Part shown: in pieces, positions 11,346-19,346 of the stretch
How the letters are laid out: each line of letters starts with the position of its first letter
Position numbering within the stretch: position 1 is the stretch's first letter
Assembly (NCBI GenBank): GCA_017554615.1
Contig: JAFZHY010000015.1
Coordinates: 30,622 to 94,621, forward strand
DNA from: Clostridia bacterium
Lineage (GTDB): Bacteria; Bacillota; Clostridia; UMGS1840; HGM11507
Length of the DNA stretch: 64,000 nucleotides
Reading direction: 5' to 3'
Program-made: the position numbers and the translations under genes
The notes under the pieces: generated by a model
Database searches by the model: none
Told to the model about the DNA's origin: nothing
What the model saw: only the letters and a program-made list of their open reading frames with translations

Positions 11346-11374
11346 TTGACAAAATATACTGAGGGTTATACAAT
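11346..11374 (+). promoter_or_regulatory. Promoter of the copper ATPase gene
   Basis: -35 TTGACA (11346-11351), a 17-bp spacer and -10 TACAAT (11369-11374). The spacer contains TATACTGAGGGTTATA, an imperfect dyad with TATA ends that could be a copper-repressor operator, but the match to CsoR or CopY consensus sites is weak. Confidence 0.75.
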
Positions 11375-11410
11375 TTATTTAGTTGTACTTAAAAATTAAA
11401 GGTGATTTAT

Positions 11411-13840
11411 ATGAAAGAATATATTGTTACAGGAATGAGTTGCGCTGCTTGTTCTGTAAGAGTTGAAAAGGAAGTTAAAAAGTTAGAAAATGTTAAAGAA
11501 TGTTCGGTAAATCTTCTTACAAATACTATGAAAGTTTCAGGAAGTTTTAGCGACGAAGAAATACTATATGCTGTTGAAAAAGCAGGTTATGGCATAAAAT
11601 TTAAAGATACCCTAAAAAAAGAAGAAAACATCGAATCAAAGAACAATATAATACCGTCTATTTTAATACTTCTTGTTCTTATGTATATTTCAATGGGGTA
11701 CACAATGTTCTCCTTTCCTCTTCCACGATATTTAGATAAAAACCCTTTATCCGTTGCAATAATACAAATGCTTTTATCATTGATTATAATGATTATAAAT
11801 AAAAAGTTTTTTATAAACGGATATAAAGGAATAGTGAATAAATCACCAAATATGGACTCTCTTGTCTCACTTGGTTCATTTGCATCATTTATATACAGTG
11901 TAGCAGTTGTATTTTATATGACTGATTTATACGTTGAAGGTAATATAAATTTGGCATCTCATCAACTTCACGAATTATATTTTGAATCGGCTGCTATGAT
12001 TTTAGTTCTTATAACTTTCGGAAAAATGCTTGAATCAAAGTCTAAAAAGAAAACAACAGATGCAATAAATTCTCTTATAAAACTTGCCCCAAAAACTGCT
12101 ATTGTTATAAGAGACGGTAAGGAAACTAAAATAGATGCAAAAGACATTGTAGTAGGAGATATTTTTATTGTTAAACCAGGAGGAATAATTCCTGCTGACG
12201 GAATTGTAATAGAAGGAAGTGCATCAGTTAACGAATCAATGTTAACAGGCGAAAGTATACCGGTTGATAAAGAAAAAGGAGATAGTGTTTCACAGTCTAC
12301 TTATAATGAATCGGGATATTTAAAATGTGAGGCGAAAAAAACAGGAGAAGACACATTATTTTTTAAGATTATAAAAAGAGTAACCGAGGCTTCAAATTCA
12401 AAACCTCCTATTGCCAAGGTGGCAGATAAGGTATCAGGAATTTTTGTTCCTATAGTTATTTTAATTTCTGTTATTACTTTTACCATATGGTATATATTAA
12501 ATAAAGATATTGGTTTTTCACTTGCCAGAGCAATTTCAGTGCTTGTTATAAGTTGTCCGTGTGCTTTGGGTCTTGCAACACCTGTTGCAGTTATGGTTGG
12601 AAACGGAGTGGGTGCAAAGCATGGAATACTGTTTAAAAACGCTCAGGCACTCGAATATACAGGAAAGATAAAAACTGTTGCGCTTGATAAAACAGGAACA
12701 ATTACCAAAGGAAAACCTGAAGTTACAGATATTATTCCATTTAATATAACCGATAACGAACTTTTAAGTTATGCATATTCACTTGAAATAAAGAGCGAAC
12801 ATCCTCTTGCAAAGGCAATAATAAAAAAGGGGCAAGATTATGGCATTACTCCCCTTTTAACTTCTGATTTTAAAATACATCCTGGAAACGGACTTAAAGC
12901 AGTTATAAACAGTAGTATTATCCGTGGAGGAAACGCAAAGTATATTTCTCAGTTTACAAGTTTAAATAATGAAATTTTAGAAATAACAGATAAACTGTCT
13001 ATAAGTGGAAAAACACCATTATTCTTTACTAAAGATAACGAATTTTTAGGTGTTATCGCTGTTATGGACACAGTAAAAGATGAAAGCATAAGTGCAATAG
13101 AAGAATTAAGGAATATGGGAATTAAGACAATAATTCTTACAGGAGATAATTTAAAAACTGCACAAGCGATTAAAAATATAGTTAATGCCGATGATGTTAT
13201 ATCCGATGTTTTACCTGATGAAAAAGCACAGATTATAAAGAAATTGATGAGTAAGTCTAAAACTGCTATGGTGGGCGATGGAATTAACGATGCCCCTGCC
13301 CTTGCAACTGCCGATGTCGGAATTGCAGTTGGACAAGGTACAGATGTTGCTATAAATACTTCGGATGTTGTGCTTATTGATTCAAGCCTTAAAAATATAC
13401 CTAAACTTATAAAATTAAGCAGAAAAACATTAAAAACCATATATGAAAATTTATTCTGGGCATTTATCTATAACATTATAGGAATTCCCCTTGCAGCAGG
13501 TGTATTTATACCGTTATATGGCTTAAAATTAACGCCTATGTTCGGTGCTTTCGCCATGAGTATATCAAGTTTATTTGTGGTTACAAATGCTCTTAGAATA
13601 AATAATATTAAGTTTAATAATAAGGAGAAAAAAATTATGGAAGTTACAATGAAAATTGAAGGTATGATGTGTAAGCATTGTGAAGCAAGAGTTAAAAAAG
13701 TATTAGAAGAACTAAGTGCAGTTTCAGAAGCGATAGTAAGCCACGAAAATTCATCTGCAATAGTTAAAATGACAGAAGAAATACCTTTTAACAAATTAAA
13801 AGAGACAGTTGAAGCACAAGGATATAAAGTTATAGATTAA
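11411..13840 (+). CDS. copA: Cu(I)-exporting P1B-type ATPase with N- and C-terminal HMA domains
   Basis: This membrane pump exports Cu(I) using ATP. In its 809 residues, an N-terminal HMA domain (GMSCAACSVRVEK, residues 9-21) is followed by TM helices, the actuator TGES, the CPC metal-site helix (SCPCALGLATP), the phosphorylation site DKTGT, the HP motif SEHPLAKA, GDGINDAP and a last helix with MSISS. A second HMA domain (GMMCKHCEARVKK) forms the C-terminal 67 residues, which is unusual, since CopZ is normally a separate gene. The ATG at 11411 has an AAAGGTGA site; a GTG three codons upstream overlaps that site. No csoR or copY lies beside it. Confidence 0.95.
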   Translation: MKEYIVTGMSCAACSVRVEKEVKKLENVKECSVNLLTNTMKVSGSFSDEEILYAVEKAGYGIKFKDTLKKEENIESKNNIIPSILILLVLMYISMGYTMFSFPLPRYLDKNPLSVAIIQMLLSLIIMIINKKFFINGYKGIVNKSPNMDSLVSLGSFASFIYSVAVVFYMTDLYVEGNINLASHQLHELYFESAAMILVLITFGKMLESKSKKKTTDAINSLIKLAPKTAIVIRDGKETKIDAKDIVVGDIFIVKPGGIIPADGIVIEGSASVNESMLTGESIPVDKEKGDSVSQSTYNESGYLKCEAKKTGEDTLFFKIIKRVTEASNSKPPIAKVADKVSGIFVPIVILISVITFTIWYILNKDIGFSLARAISVLVISCPCALGLATPVAVMVGNGVGAKHGILFKNAQALEYTGKIKTVALDKTGTITKGKPEVTDIIPFNITDNELLSYAYSLEIKSEHPLAKAIIKKGQDYGITPLLTSDFKIHPGNGLKAVINSSIIRGGNAKYISQFTSLNNEILEITDKLSISGKTPLFFTKDNEFLGVIAVMDTVKDESISAIEELRNMGIKTIILTGDNLKTAQAIKNIVNADDVISDVLPDEKAQIIKKLMSKSKTAMVGDGINDAPALATADVGIAVGQGTDVAINTSDVVLIDSSLKNIPKLIKLSRKTLKTIYENLFWAFIYNIIGIPLAAGVFIPLYGLKLTPMFGAFAMSISSLFVVTNALRINNIKFNNKEKKIMEVTMKIEGMMCKHCEARVKKVLEELSAVSEAIVSHENSSAIVKMTEEIPFNKLKETVEAQGYKVID
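13637..13840 (+). CDS. Possible separately initiated CopZ-like copper chaperone inside copA
   Basis: An AAGGAG sequence (13622-13627) lies 9 bases before an in-frame ATG at 13637, at the junction where the ATPase ends and the C-terminal HMA domain begins. Translation from there gives 67 residues beginning MEVTMKIEGMMCKHCEA, the normal size and start of a CopZ copper chaperone. The reading frame is continuous with copA, so the cell may make both a CopA-CopZ fusion and free CopZ. The alternative is a past fusion of adjacent copA and copZ genes that left a relict ribosome binding site. Confidence 0.45.
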   Translation: MEVTMKIEGMMCKHCEARVKKVLEELSAVSEAIVSHENSSAIVKMTEEIPFNKLKETVEAQGYKVID

Positions 13841-13844
13841 ATAT

Positions 13845-13882
13845 AAAAAAGGTTTTGCGTTCATTACGCAAAACCTTTTTTT
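13845..13882. terminator. Bidirectional terminator between copA and the ROK-like gene
   Basis: AAAAAAGGTTTTGCGT and ACGCAAAACCTTTTTTT form a long stem around a 5-base loop, with T-runs in both directions. It serves the two convergent genes. Confidence 0.95.
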
Positions 13883-13891
13883 ATGTATAAA

Positions 13892-15268
13892 TTATTTAAT
13901 TTCTGGAAGACTTGCTGCAGCAACAGACTGACCAACTCTTCTTGAACTTTCATCAGGAATGTGAAGCTGAACCTTTTTAGCAAGTTCTGGGAATTCTTTA
14001 TCTAAAACTTCCTGTGCTCTTTCTAAAAGAATTGTTCCGCCTTCGCCTGATGTAACTCTACCCATGATAAGAACATGTTTAATATCATAGAATTCAGAGT
14101 AGAAAGCAATAGCATATCCGAAGTATGCACCGATTGTATCATAAATAGCAGCTGCTCTTTCGTCTCCGTCTTTCATAAGACCCTGAACAACTTTTAATTT
14201 TTCTGCAGGTGAAAGATTTTCATCAAGTTCAATTCCTGCATATGGTGCAAGTTTAATAACACCGTCCTGAGAGAAATATTTAACGCCACAACCATAATCG
14301 CCTGACCATTCGTCAACCATAGCATTTTTGCAAGCATCAACAGGTACGAAAGCAAGTTCGTTTAACCAGCCTGTGATATTTCCCTGAGGGTCAACATAAC
14401 CACCTGCTTCAGATGTTCCCATAGCAACACCTAAAACTGCGTTATCATTTAAGTCCATAGCACCTGCAAGAGCAGTAACGTCCCCGTCATTTGCTACTTC
14501 TATCGGAATATTTTCGCCAATTTCTTTAGCAACGTCTATATACATATTTTTAACTTTTTTATCAAAGTCTTCATCGCTTACTTTTAGGAATAATGATGCA
14601 ACCATGATTCTGTTATCAACATAAACACCAGCACTTGAAACACCGATAGCATCAACTCTTGGCATATGAGATGCTGCAGTTTTCATAGCGTCTAAAATTC
14701 CTTGGTAGTGATAATCAGGGTCAGAAGTGATTTTAGGGAACCAAACAACTTCTTCTGAATATACGCTTTCGCCATCGATAACAGCACTAACTTTTCTGTC
14801 ACTTCCACCTGCATCAAAACCGATTCTGCAGCCTTCTAAATGTCTTCCGATAGGTGCTGCTGCTGATTTTTCTTCAGGAGCATTTTCTAATGAACATACA
14901 ATAACTTCAAAAGGATTTTCATATATTCTTTCCATAAAGTGAACATCGAAATCTCTAAGCCCACCGTCTGTATATGCTTCTTTAATTTTGTTACCGATAA
15001 GTTCACTGCCTGCGATATAAATTTTATAACCACCGGCAACCCATAAAAGAGATTTAACCATTCTTTCAACAAAATCAAAGTTTTCGTCGTCATGACCTGT
15101 ACCATCTTTAAACACTCTGGTTTTATAGGTAACAGTATATCCTTTGTTTCTTTCAATGGCAATTATAATGTCCTGTCCGTTTTCTTTTGTTGCTTCACGC
15201 ATTTCTTTAATTACTAAAGATAATGGTGTAAACTGAGGGTCTAATTTCGCATTAACTTTAAGATTCAT
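13892..15268 (-). CDS. ROK-like sugar kinase with an extra N-terminal domain
   Basis: This 458-residue protein has a ROK/actin-type ATPase fold in its C-terminal two thirds: phosphate-1 loop GFDAGGSDRKVSAV (about residue 150), the acidic catalytic segment ANDGDVTALAGA and the glycine-rich MGTSEAGG. In place of the canonical ROK zinc motif there is a loop DYGCGVKYFS. The first 145 residues form an additional domain that I do not recognise. It overlaps nagA by 11 bases, so it is probably coupled to amino-sugar use, perhaps phosphorylating GlcNAc or a related sugar; the substrate is inference. The ribosome binding site is AAAGGAG. Confidence 0.7.
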   Translation of the reverse strand: MNLKVNAKLDPQFTPLSLVIKEMREATKENGQDIIIAIERNKGYTVTYKTRVFKDGTGHDDENFDFVERMVKSLLWVAGGYKIYIAGSELIGNKIKEAYTDGGLRDFDVHFMERIYENPFEVIVCSLENAPEEKSAAAPIGRHLEGCRIGFDAGGSDRKVSAVIDGESVYSEEVVWFPKITSDPDYHYQGILDAMKTAASHMPRVDAIGVSSAGVYVDNRIMVASLFLKVSDEDFDKKVKNMYIDVAKEIGENIPIEVANDGDVTALAGAMDLNDNAVLGVAMGTSEAGGYVDPQGNITGWLNELAFVPVDACKNAMVDEWSGDYGCGVKYFSQDGVIKLAPYAGIELDENLSPAEKLKVVQGLMKDGDERAAAIYDTIGAYFGYAIAFYSEFYDIKHVLIMGRVTSGEGGTILLERAQEVLDKEFPELAKKVQLHIPDESSRRVGQSVAAASLPEIK

Positions 15269-16400
15269 ATTTTATATCTCCTTTTTTAATAGTTTTTATT
15301 ACATCAAATTCGTTTGTTAAAATAACTATATCAGCATCTTTTCCAACTTCTAAAGAGCCTTTTTTATCCCCTACTCCGATTGCATTGGCAGGGTTTAATG
15401 ATGCACAGTTTACACATTCCCATAGAGGAATTGTAGAATTTGTGTAAACATTCCATACACCTTTGTTAAGTTTAAGAACACTTCCTGCAACTGTTCCGTC
15501 TTCAAGGCGGCAAACAATATCACGATAAATTATTTTATTTCCGCCAAGAGTATATTCTCCGTATGGAAGACCACCTGCAGGTAAACAGTCAGTTATAAAA
15601 CAAAGTTTTCTGCCTTTAAGTTTATATAACATATCATATAAAGCAGGAGATACATGGAATGTGTCAACTATAAGTTCGCAAGAAACATCACTGTTAAGCG
15701 CTGCTGTAACAACTCCAGGAGCACGATGAGCAAGAGGAGTCATAGCGTTAAATAAGTGTGTAACATGTTTAACACCACAGGAAACACTTGCCATTGCAGT
15801 ATCATAATCTGCAGAAGTATGCCCCATTGACATAACAACATCAGTTTCTTTATTTATTCTTCTTATTGCTTCAAAATCATTAGAATCTTCTTCTGGAGCA
15901 AATGAAAGAATTTTAATAATGTCAGAATATTCTTTAACAAAATCTGCGTCAGGCTTTAATATATATTTAGGGTCCTGAGCGCCTTTTTTAGATTCGCTGA
16001 TAAAAGGCCCTTCGGCATGGCAACCTAAAATTTCACTGCCTTCCCAGGTTTTACTCTCTTCTTTAAGGTCTCTTAATACCTGAAGAGATTTTTTTATAAC
16101 CTTCATATCAACTGTCATTGTGGTTGGAAGATATCCTGTAACACCGTTGGCAATAATACCATTTGAAATAGTACGGATACTTTCTTCTTCGCCGTCGCAT
16201 ACGTCTTTGCCAAGATAACCGTGAATATGTATATCTATAAATCCCGGAGAAACATAACCGCCATTTGCATCAATTATATCTACTCCGCAAGGAATATTGT
16301 CAACCGGAATTATTCCTTCGATAACATCGGAATAAAGCAATGCATGGTTTTCTAAAACCCTGTCTTTTAAAATGATTTTTCCGTTAATAATAGCTTTCAT
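15258..16400 (-). CDS. nagA: N-acetylglucosamine-6-phosphate deacetylase
   Basis: NagA removes acetate from GlcNAc-6-phosphate in amino-sugar catabolism and wall recycling. It is 380 residues of the amidohydrolase fold. Metal and substrate residues are visible in PGFIDIHIHGYLG (about residue 58), GCHAEGPFIS, MGHTSA, HLFNAMTPLAHR and the catalytic aspartate region FITDCLPAGG. An AAGGGGGAG site precedes the start. No nagB is nearby; the downstream partner is the ROK-like kinase. It has its own promoter at 16461-16489. Confidence 0.96.
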   Translation of the reverse strand: MKAIINGKIILKDRVLENHALLYSDVIEGIIPVDNIPCGVDIIDANGGYVSPGFIDIHIHGYLGKDVCDGEEESIRTISNGIIANGVTGYLPTTMTVDMKVIKKSLQVLRDLKEESKTWEGSEILGCHAEGPFISESKKGAQDPKYILKPDADFVKEYSDIIKILSFAPEEDSNDFEAIRRINKETDVVMSMGHTSADYDTAMASVSCGVKHVTHLFNAMTPLAHRAPGVVTAALNSDVSCELIVDTFHVSPALYDMLYKLKGRKLCFITDCLPAGGLPYGEYTLGGNKIIYRDIVCRLEDGTVAGSVLKLNKGVWNVYTNSTIPLWECVNCASLNPANAIGVGDKKGSLEVGKDADIVILTNEFDVIKTIKKGDIKYES

Positions 16401-16460
16401 TTTAAACTCCCCCTTCTATTTTTTGACTCTGCTAAAATTATCAGCCCAGTCCTTTACAGT

Positions 16461-16489
16461 ATTATAGCATATACTGTATCTATATTCAA
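16461..16489 (-). promoter_or_regulatory. Promoter of nagA-ROK operon
   Basis: Leftward: -35 TTGAAT (16489-16484), a 17-bp spacer, -10 TATAAT (16466-16461). The spacer and -10 contain the dyad ATACAGTATATGCTATAATACTG, whose CAGTAT/ATACTG arms could bind a regulator. Confidence 0.72.
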
Positions 16490-16529
16490 TAATAAAATGT
16501 AAAAAATACCAAATATATTAAATAACTTA

Positions 16530-17159
16530 TTACATCATTCTGTATAAGCCTACAACTTTACCTAAAACCCTTAATTCATCAACTATAATCGGAGACATAG
16601 AATCATTTTCAGGCTGAAGTCTGAAATAACCGTTTTCTTTATAAAATGTTTTAACCGTTGCACTGTCATCAACAAGTGCAACAATAATATCTCCGTTTGA
16701 AGCAGTATCTTCTCTTCTTACTATAACATAATCTCCGTCAAAGATTCCTTTATTTATCATACTGTCCCCTTTTACTCTTAGCATAAATACATCTTTGTTT
16801 TTTGCAAAGTCCATAGGTAAAGGAAATGTTCTTTCAATGTTTTCTACTGCAAGAATAGGCTGTCCTGCTGCAACCTGACCGATAACAGGAACTTCAAGGT
16901 AGTCAACTCCGTTTTCACTTCCTGAGTAAGATTCTTCATCTTTATATTCTTCTGATATAGTCAATGCTCTTTTCTTAAGAGTGTCTTTTTTAAGATATCC
17001 CATTTCCACAAGCGAATTGATATGTGCGTGAACAGATGATGGAGAACTTAAATTAACCCCTGTGCAAATATCTCTTACTGACGGTGGATAACCATTATTA
17101 TCAATATAATTTTTTATATATTCAAATACTTCTTTTTGTTTTCTTGTTAAATTTTCCAT
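16530..17159 (-). CDS. lexA: SOS repressor LexA
   Basis: LexA represses the DNA-damage regulon and inactivates itself by RecA-stimulated cleavage. The 209-residue protein has an N-terminal winged helix (KQKEVFEYIKNYIDNNGYPP, then SSPSSVHAHINSL). The cleavage site Ala-Gly lies in GQVAAGQPI (about residue 94). The S24 peptidase dyad is Ser in GDSMINKGIFDGDYV and Lys in ATVKTFY. The ribosome binding site is GAGGTG. The gene is divergent from yneA, with three SOS boxes between them, the same arrangement as in Bacillus. Confidence 0.97.
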   Translation of the reverse strand: MENLTRKQKEVFEYIKNYIDNNGYPPSVRDICTGVNLSSPSSVHAHINSLVEMGYLKKDTLKKRALTISEEYKDEESYSGSENGVDYLEVPVIGQVAAGQPILAVENIERTFPLPMDFAKNKDVFMLRVKGDSMINKGIFDGDYVIVRREDTASNGDIIVALVDDSATVKTFYKENGYFRLQPENDSMSPIIVDELRVLGKVVGLYRMM

Positions 17160-17192
17160 AAATAAACACCTCGCAAATGTTGATTTACCTGT

Positions 17193-17221
17193 ATTTTAAC
17201 ACAAAAAAATAAAAAAGTCAA
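17193..17221 (-). promoter_or_regulatory. lexA promoter
   Basis: Leftward: -35 TTGACT (17221-17216), a 17-bp spacer, -10 TAAAAT (17198-17193). SOS box 1 overlaps the -35, which predicts autorepression. Confidence 0.78.
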
Positions 17222-17232
17222 ACAAATGTTCG
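17219..17232. promoter_or_regulatory. LexA (SOS) box 1
   Basis: CAAACAAATGTTCG differs in one base from the Bacillus-type palindrome CGAACAAATGTTCG and overlaps the -35 of lexA. Confidence 0.85.
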
Positions 17233-17241
17233 AAAAAAGTG

Positions 17242-17270
17242 TTGACAAAAACATTTGTTCGATTTATAAT
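17242..17270 (+). promoter_or_regulatory. yneA promoter
   Basis: Consensus -35 TTGACA (17242-17247), a 17-bp spacer and consensus -10 TATAAT (17265-17270). SOS box 2 fills most of the spacer and SOS box 3 begins 13 bases after the -10, so LexA should shut this strong promoter tightly. Confidence 0.9.
17248..17261. promoter_or_regulatory. LexA (SOS) box 2
   Basis: AAAACATTTGTTCG, read on the other strand as CGAACAAATGTTTT, is a strong half site plus a weaker half, placed between the -35 and -10 of yneA. Confidence 0.8.
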
Positions 17271-17282
17271 ACAAATAACAGT

Positions 17283-17296
17283 CGAACAAATGTTCA
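17283..17296. promoter_or_regulatory. LexA (SOS) box 3
   Basis: CGAACAAATGTTCA matches the CGAAC-N4-GTTCG consensus except at the last base and covers the likely yneA transcription start. Confidence 0.88.
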
Positions 17297-17314
17297 TAAG
17301 AAAGGATGATATAA

Positions 17315-17605
17315 ATGAAAAAAATAGTAATAAAAAACAAATTCAGATTTATAGTATTTTTGCTTGTAATGTTCACATTGGTATCTTTATTATGTGTATC
17401 AGTATTTAATTTAGGAAAAGTTTATTCCAAAACAACTAACGAATATATTACCTATTATGTGGCAAGCGGAGATACTCTATGGGAAATTGCTCAGGAATAT
17501 AATGTAAAAAATGTTGATACAAGAAAATTTATAAATGAAATTAAAACTGTAAATAATATCGGCTCTAATTTATATATAGGGCAAGAAATCATAATTCCAC
17601 AATAA
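17315..17605 (+). CDS. yneA: YneA-like SOS cell-division inhibitor with a LysM domain
   Basis: The protein is 96 residues. A basic N-terminus and one membrane helix (about residues 10-32) are followed by a LysM domain outside the membrane: YYVASGDTLWEIAQEYN and NLYIGQEIIIPQ. In Bacillus, YneA is divergent from lexA, is LexA-repressed and delays septation after DNA damage; size, topology, position and SOS boxes all match here. AAAGGA precedes the start. Sequence alone cannot exclude another small LysM protein, but the regulatory context is strong. Confidence 0.85.
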   Translation: MKKIVIKNKFRFIVFLLVMFTLVSLLCVSVFNLGKVYSKTTNEYITYYVASGDTLWEIAQEYNVKNVDTRKFINEIKTVNNIGSNLYIGQEIIIPQ

Positions 17606-17619
17606 AAAAACCTTGCATA

Positions 17620-17647
17620 GAGGCACCCTCCTTAAGGAAGGTGCCTC
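17620..17647. repeat. Perfect hairpin repeat GAGGCACC...GGTGCCTC
   Basis: GAGGCACC and GGTGCCTC enclose the palindrome TCCTTAAGGA with one mismatch, giving about 13 paired bases. It follows the yneA stop by 14 bases and could end that transcript, but no T-run follows on the plus strand. It is similar to the hairpin at 11168-11197. Confidence 0.75.
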
Positions 17648-17649
17648 AG

Positions 17650-17822
17650 TTATATTCGCCAAAGGCGAGTTATATTACTTTGTAGTGATATGATGCTACG
17701 CATCGTGATATTGTCCTTCGGACAGTTTTGGAGGCGAATATAATATCACTGAAACTGCAAGTTTCAATATCACTTTGCCCACAGGCAAAATATCACTGTG
17801 AGACCTGTCTCACAATATCACT
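17650..17822. repeat. Modular array of small hairpins separated by AATATCACT
   Basis: Six short perfect hairpins follow one another: TCGCC/GGCGA (17656-17668), GATGC/GCATC (17692-17704), TGTCC/GGACA (17712-17724), GAAACT/AGTTTC (17751-17765), TTTGCC/GGCAAA (17774-17789) and TGTGAGAC/GTCTCACA (17797-17814). The last three are framed by four exact copies of AATATCACT at 17742, 17766, 17789 and 17814. Inverted forms, AGTGATAT and GTGATATT, frame GATGC/GCATC. A further 11-bp inverted pair, TTATATTCGCC (17650-17660) and its complement (17733-17743), encloses the first half. No gene is present, and 17823-17895 shows nothing further. Confidence 0.85.
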
Positions 17823-17895
17823 TATTATTCATATCTTTGAGATTGGTTAATTTTAAAGTGTGTAACCCATAGTTTGTTAGAATTTCGTGAGGTTA

Positions 17896-19326
17896 TTATC
17901 TTTTATATAATTCATTTAATCTTTTGAATTTACTGATATCTATGGAATTAAGTTGTTCTTTTGTTATTCTGAATCTCCAGTTACCATCTGCACGGCCCGG
18001 AACATTCATTCTGGTATCTCCCCCGTAGCCTAATAAGTCTTGAATAGGTAAAATTACTATACCTGCATTACTTGCAAAAATGCTTCTTAAAATACTGTCA
18101 TACCCGCCTTCCCAGTCGGATGATATGTAATTACAATATTCAAGCATTCTTTTTTTATTATCCATAGGAAGTTCCCACATATATCCAAGCAGTGTATTAT
18201 TATCATGAGTACCTGTATATACTACTGAGTTGTTTATATAGTTATGAGGCATATGAGGATTGTCGTCATCTCCAAGAAAACCAAACTGGAATACTCTGAT
18301 ACCGGGATAACCACTGTCTTCAACTAATTTAATAACTTCGGGAGTAATTTCTCCAAGGTCTTCTGCAATGATGAGTTTATCAGAAAATTTTTCGTTAAGT
18401 TTATTTATTAAATCCATTCCAGGCCCTTTTTTCCATTCCCCGTTCTTTGCTGTTTTACTTCCATAAGGAACAGCCCAGAAAGATTCTAAGCCTCTAAAAT
18501 GGTCAATACGCACACCATCAAAAAGTTCTGCCATAAAAGACATACGGTCTATCCACCATTTATAACCGTTTTTCTTCATTTTATCCCAGTTATATAGGGG
18601 GTTACCCCAAAGTTGCCCGTCCTGTGAGAAATAATCAGGCGGAACACCTGCAACACATACAGGCAAATTATCTTCATCAAGAAGAAACTCGTCTTTATTA
18701 GCCCATACATCAGAACTGTCATACGATACATAAATAGGAATATCTCCAATTATTTTTATTCCGTTATCATTTGCATATTTTTTAATTTCTTTCCACTGAC
18801 TTATAAATTCATACTGGATAAATTTCCACATAAAGAGCGTTTCTTCGCTATATAAATCATTTTCCCATTCGTGCCATGATTTATTATCGTTGGCTTCTTT
18901 TTTTGCCATAAAGATACAAAAATTTTCTATATGCTCTCTTGAACTTATAAAATCATTAATTTTTGTTTTATCAATAACTCTTTTTGATGCTTTACTTAGC
19001 AAATCAAATCTTTTTTCCCAAAGTATTTCATACTCTGTACTGTATGGTTGAGTTTGTTTATTAGATAATAGTTCATCCTTTGTTATAAGCCCTTTTTCAA
19101 AAAGAATATCAAGGTCAATAAAATACGGATTTGAAGAAAATGCCGAATATGACTGATATGGCGAATTAAATCCGTCTGCCATAAGGAACGGAAGAACCTG
19201 CCAGTACGAGAATTTACACTTTTTTAAAAAATCAATAAATTCTTTTGCACATTTACCAAAACTTCCTGATGAATAATCGCCAAAAAGAGATGTAATATGC
19301 ATTAAAACCCCACTTTTTCTTTCCAT
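17896..19326 (-). CDS. malQ: 4-alpha-glucanotransferase (amylomaltase, GH77)
   Basis: MalQ transfers glucan segments between maltodextrins, making short chains usable by glycogen phosphorylase. It is 476 residues. Catalytic blocks are DGVRIDHFRGL (nucleophile Asp, about residue 293), IIAEDLGEITPEV (acid/base Glu) and TGTHDNNTLLGY (third Asp). The N-terminus ERKSGVLMHITSL and WQVLPF are typical of the family. It is the last gene of the glycogen operon, with an AGGAG ribosome binding site, separated from glgP by a strong hairpin. Confidence 0.97.
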   Translation of the reverse strand: MERKSGVLMHITSLFGDYSSGSFGKCAKEFIDFLKKCKFSYWQVLPFLMADGFNSPYQSYSAFSSNPYFIDLDILFEKGLITKDELLSNKQTQPYSTEYEILWEKRFDLLSKASKRVIDKTKINDFISSREHIENFCIFMAKKEANDNKSWHEWENDLYSEETLFMWKFIQYEFISQWKEIKKYANDNGIKIIGDIPIYVSYDSSDVWANKDEFLLDEDNLPVCVAGVPPDYFSQDGQLWGNPLYNWDKMKKNGYKWWIDRMSFMAELFDGVRIDHFRGLESFWAVPYGSKTAKNGEWKKGPGMDLINKLNEKFSDKLIIAEDLGEITPEVIKLVEDSGYPGIRVFQFGFLGDDDNPHMPHNYINNSVVYTGTHDNNTLLGYMWELPMDNKKRMLEYCNYISSDWEGGYDSILRSIFASNAGIVILPIQDLLGYGGDTRMNVPGRADGNWRFRITKEQLNSIDISKFKRLNELYKR

Positions 19327-19346
19327 AACTTCTCCTAAATATGCTT

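Noticed and set aside
11352..11370. CsoR or CopY operator in the copA promoter
   Set aside because: The dyad is imperfect and does not match a known consensus well enough; kept only as a remark on the promoter.
13468..13794. Antisense open frames within copA, and similar ones within alaS, uvrA, glgB and the LRR gene
   Set aside because: They are mirror frames of well-supported genes with no start signals of their own.
17742..17822. CRISPR-like array (regular 9-bp repeats every 23-25 bp)
   Set aside because: Repeat units are far too short, and the intervals are all palindromes rather than foreign spacers; no cas genes are near.
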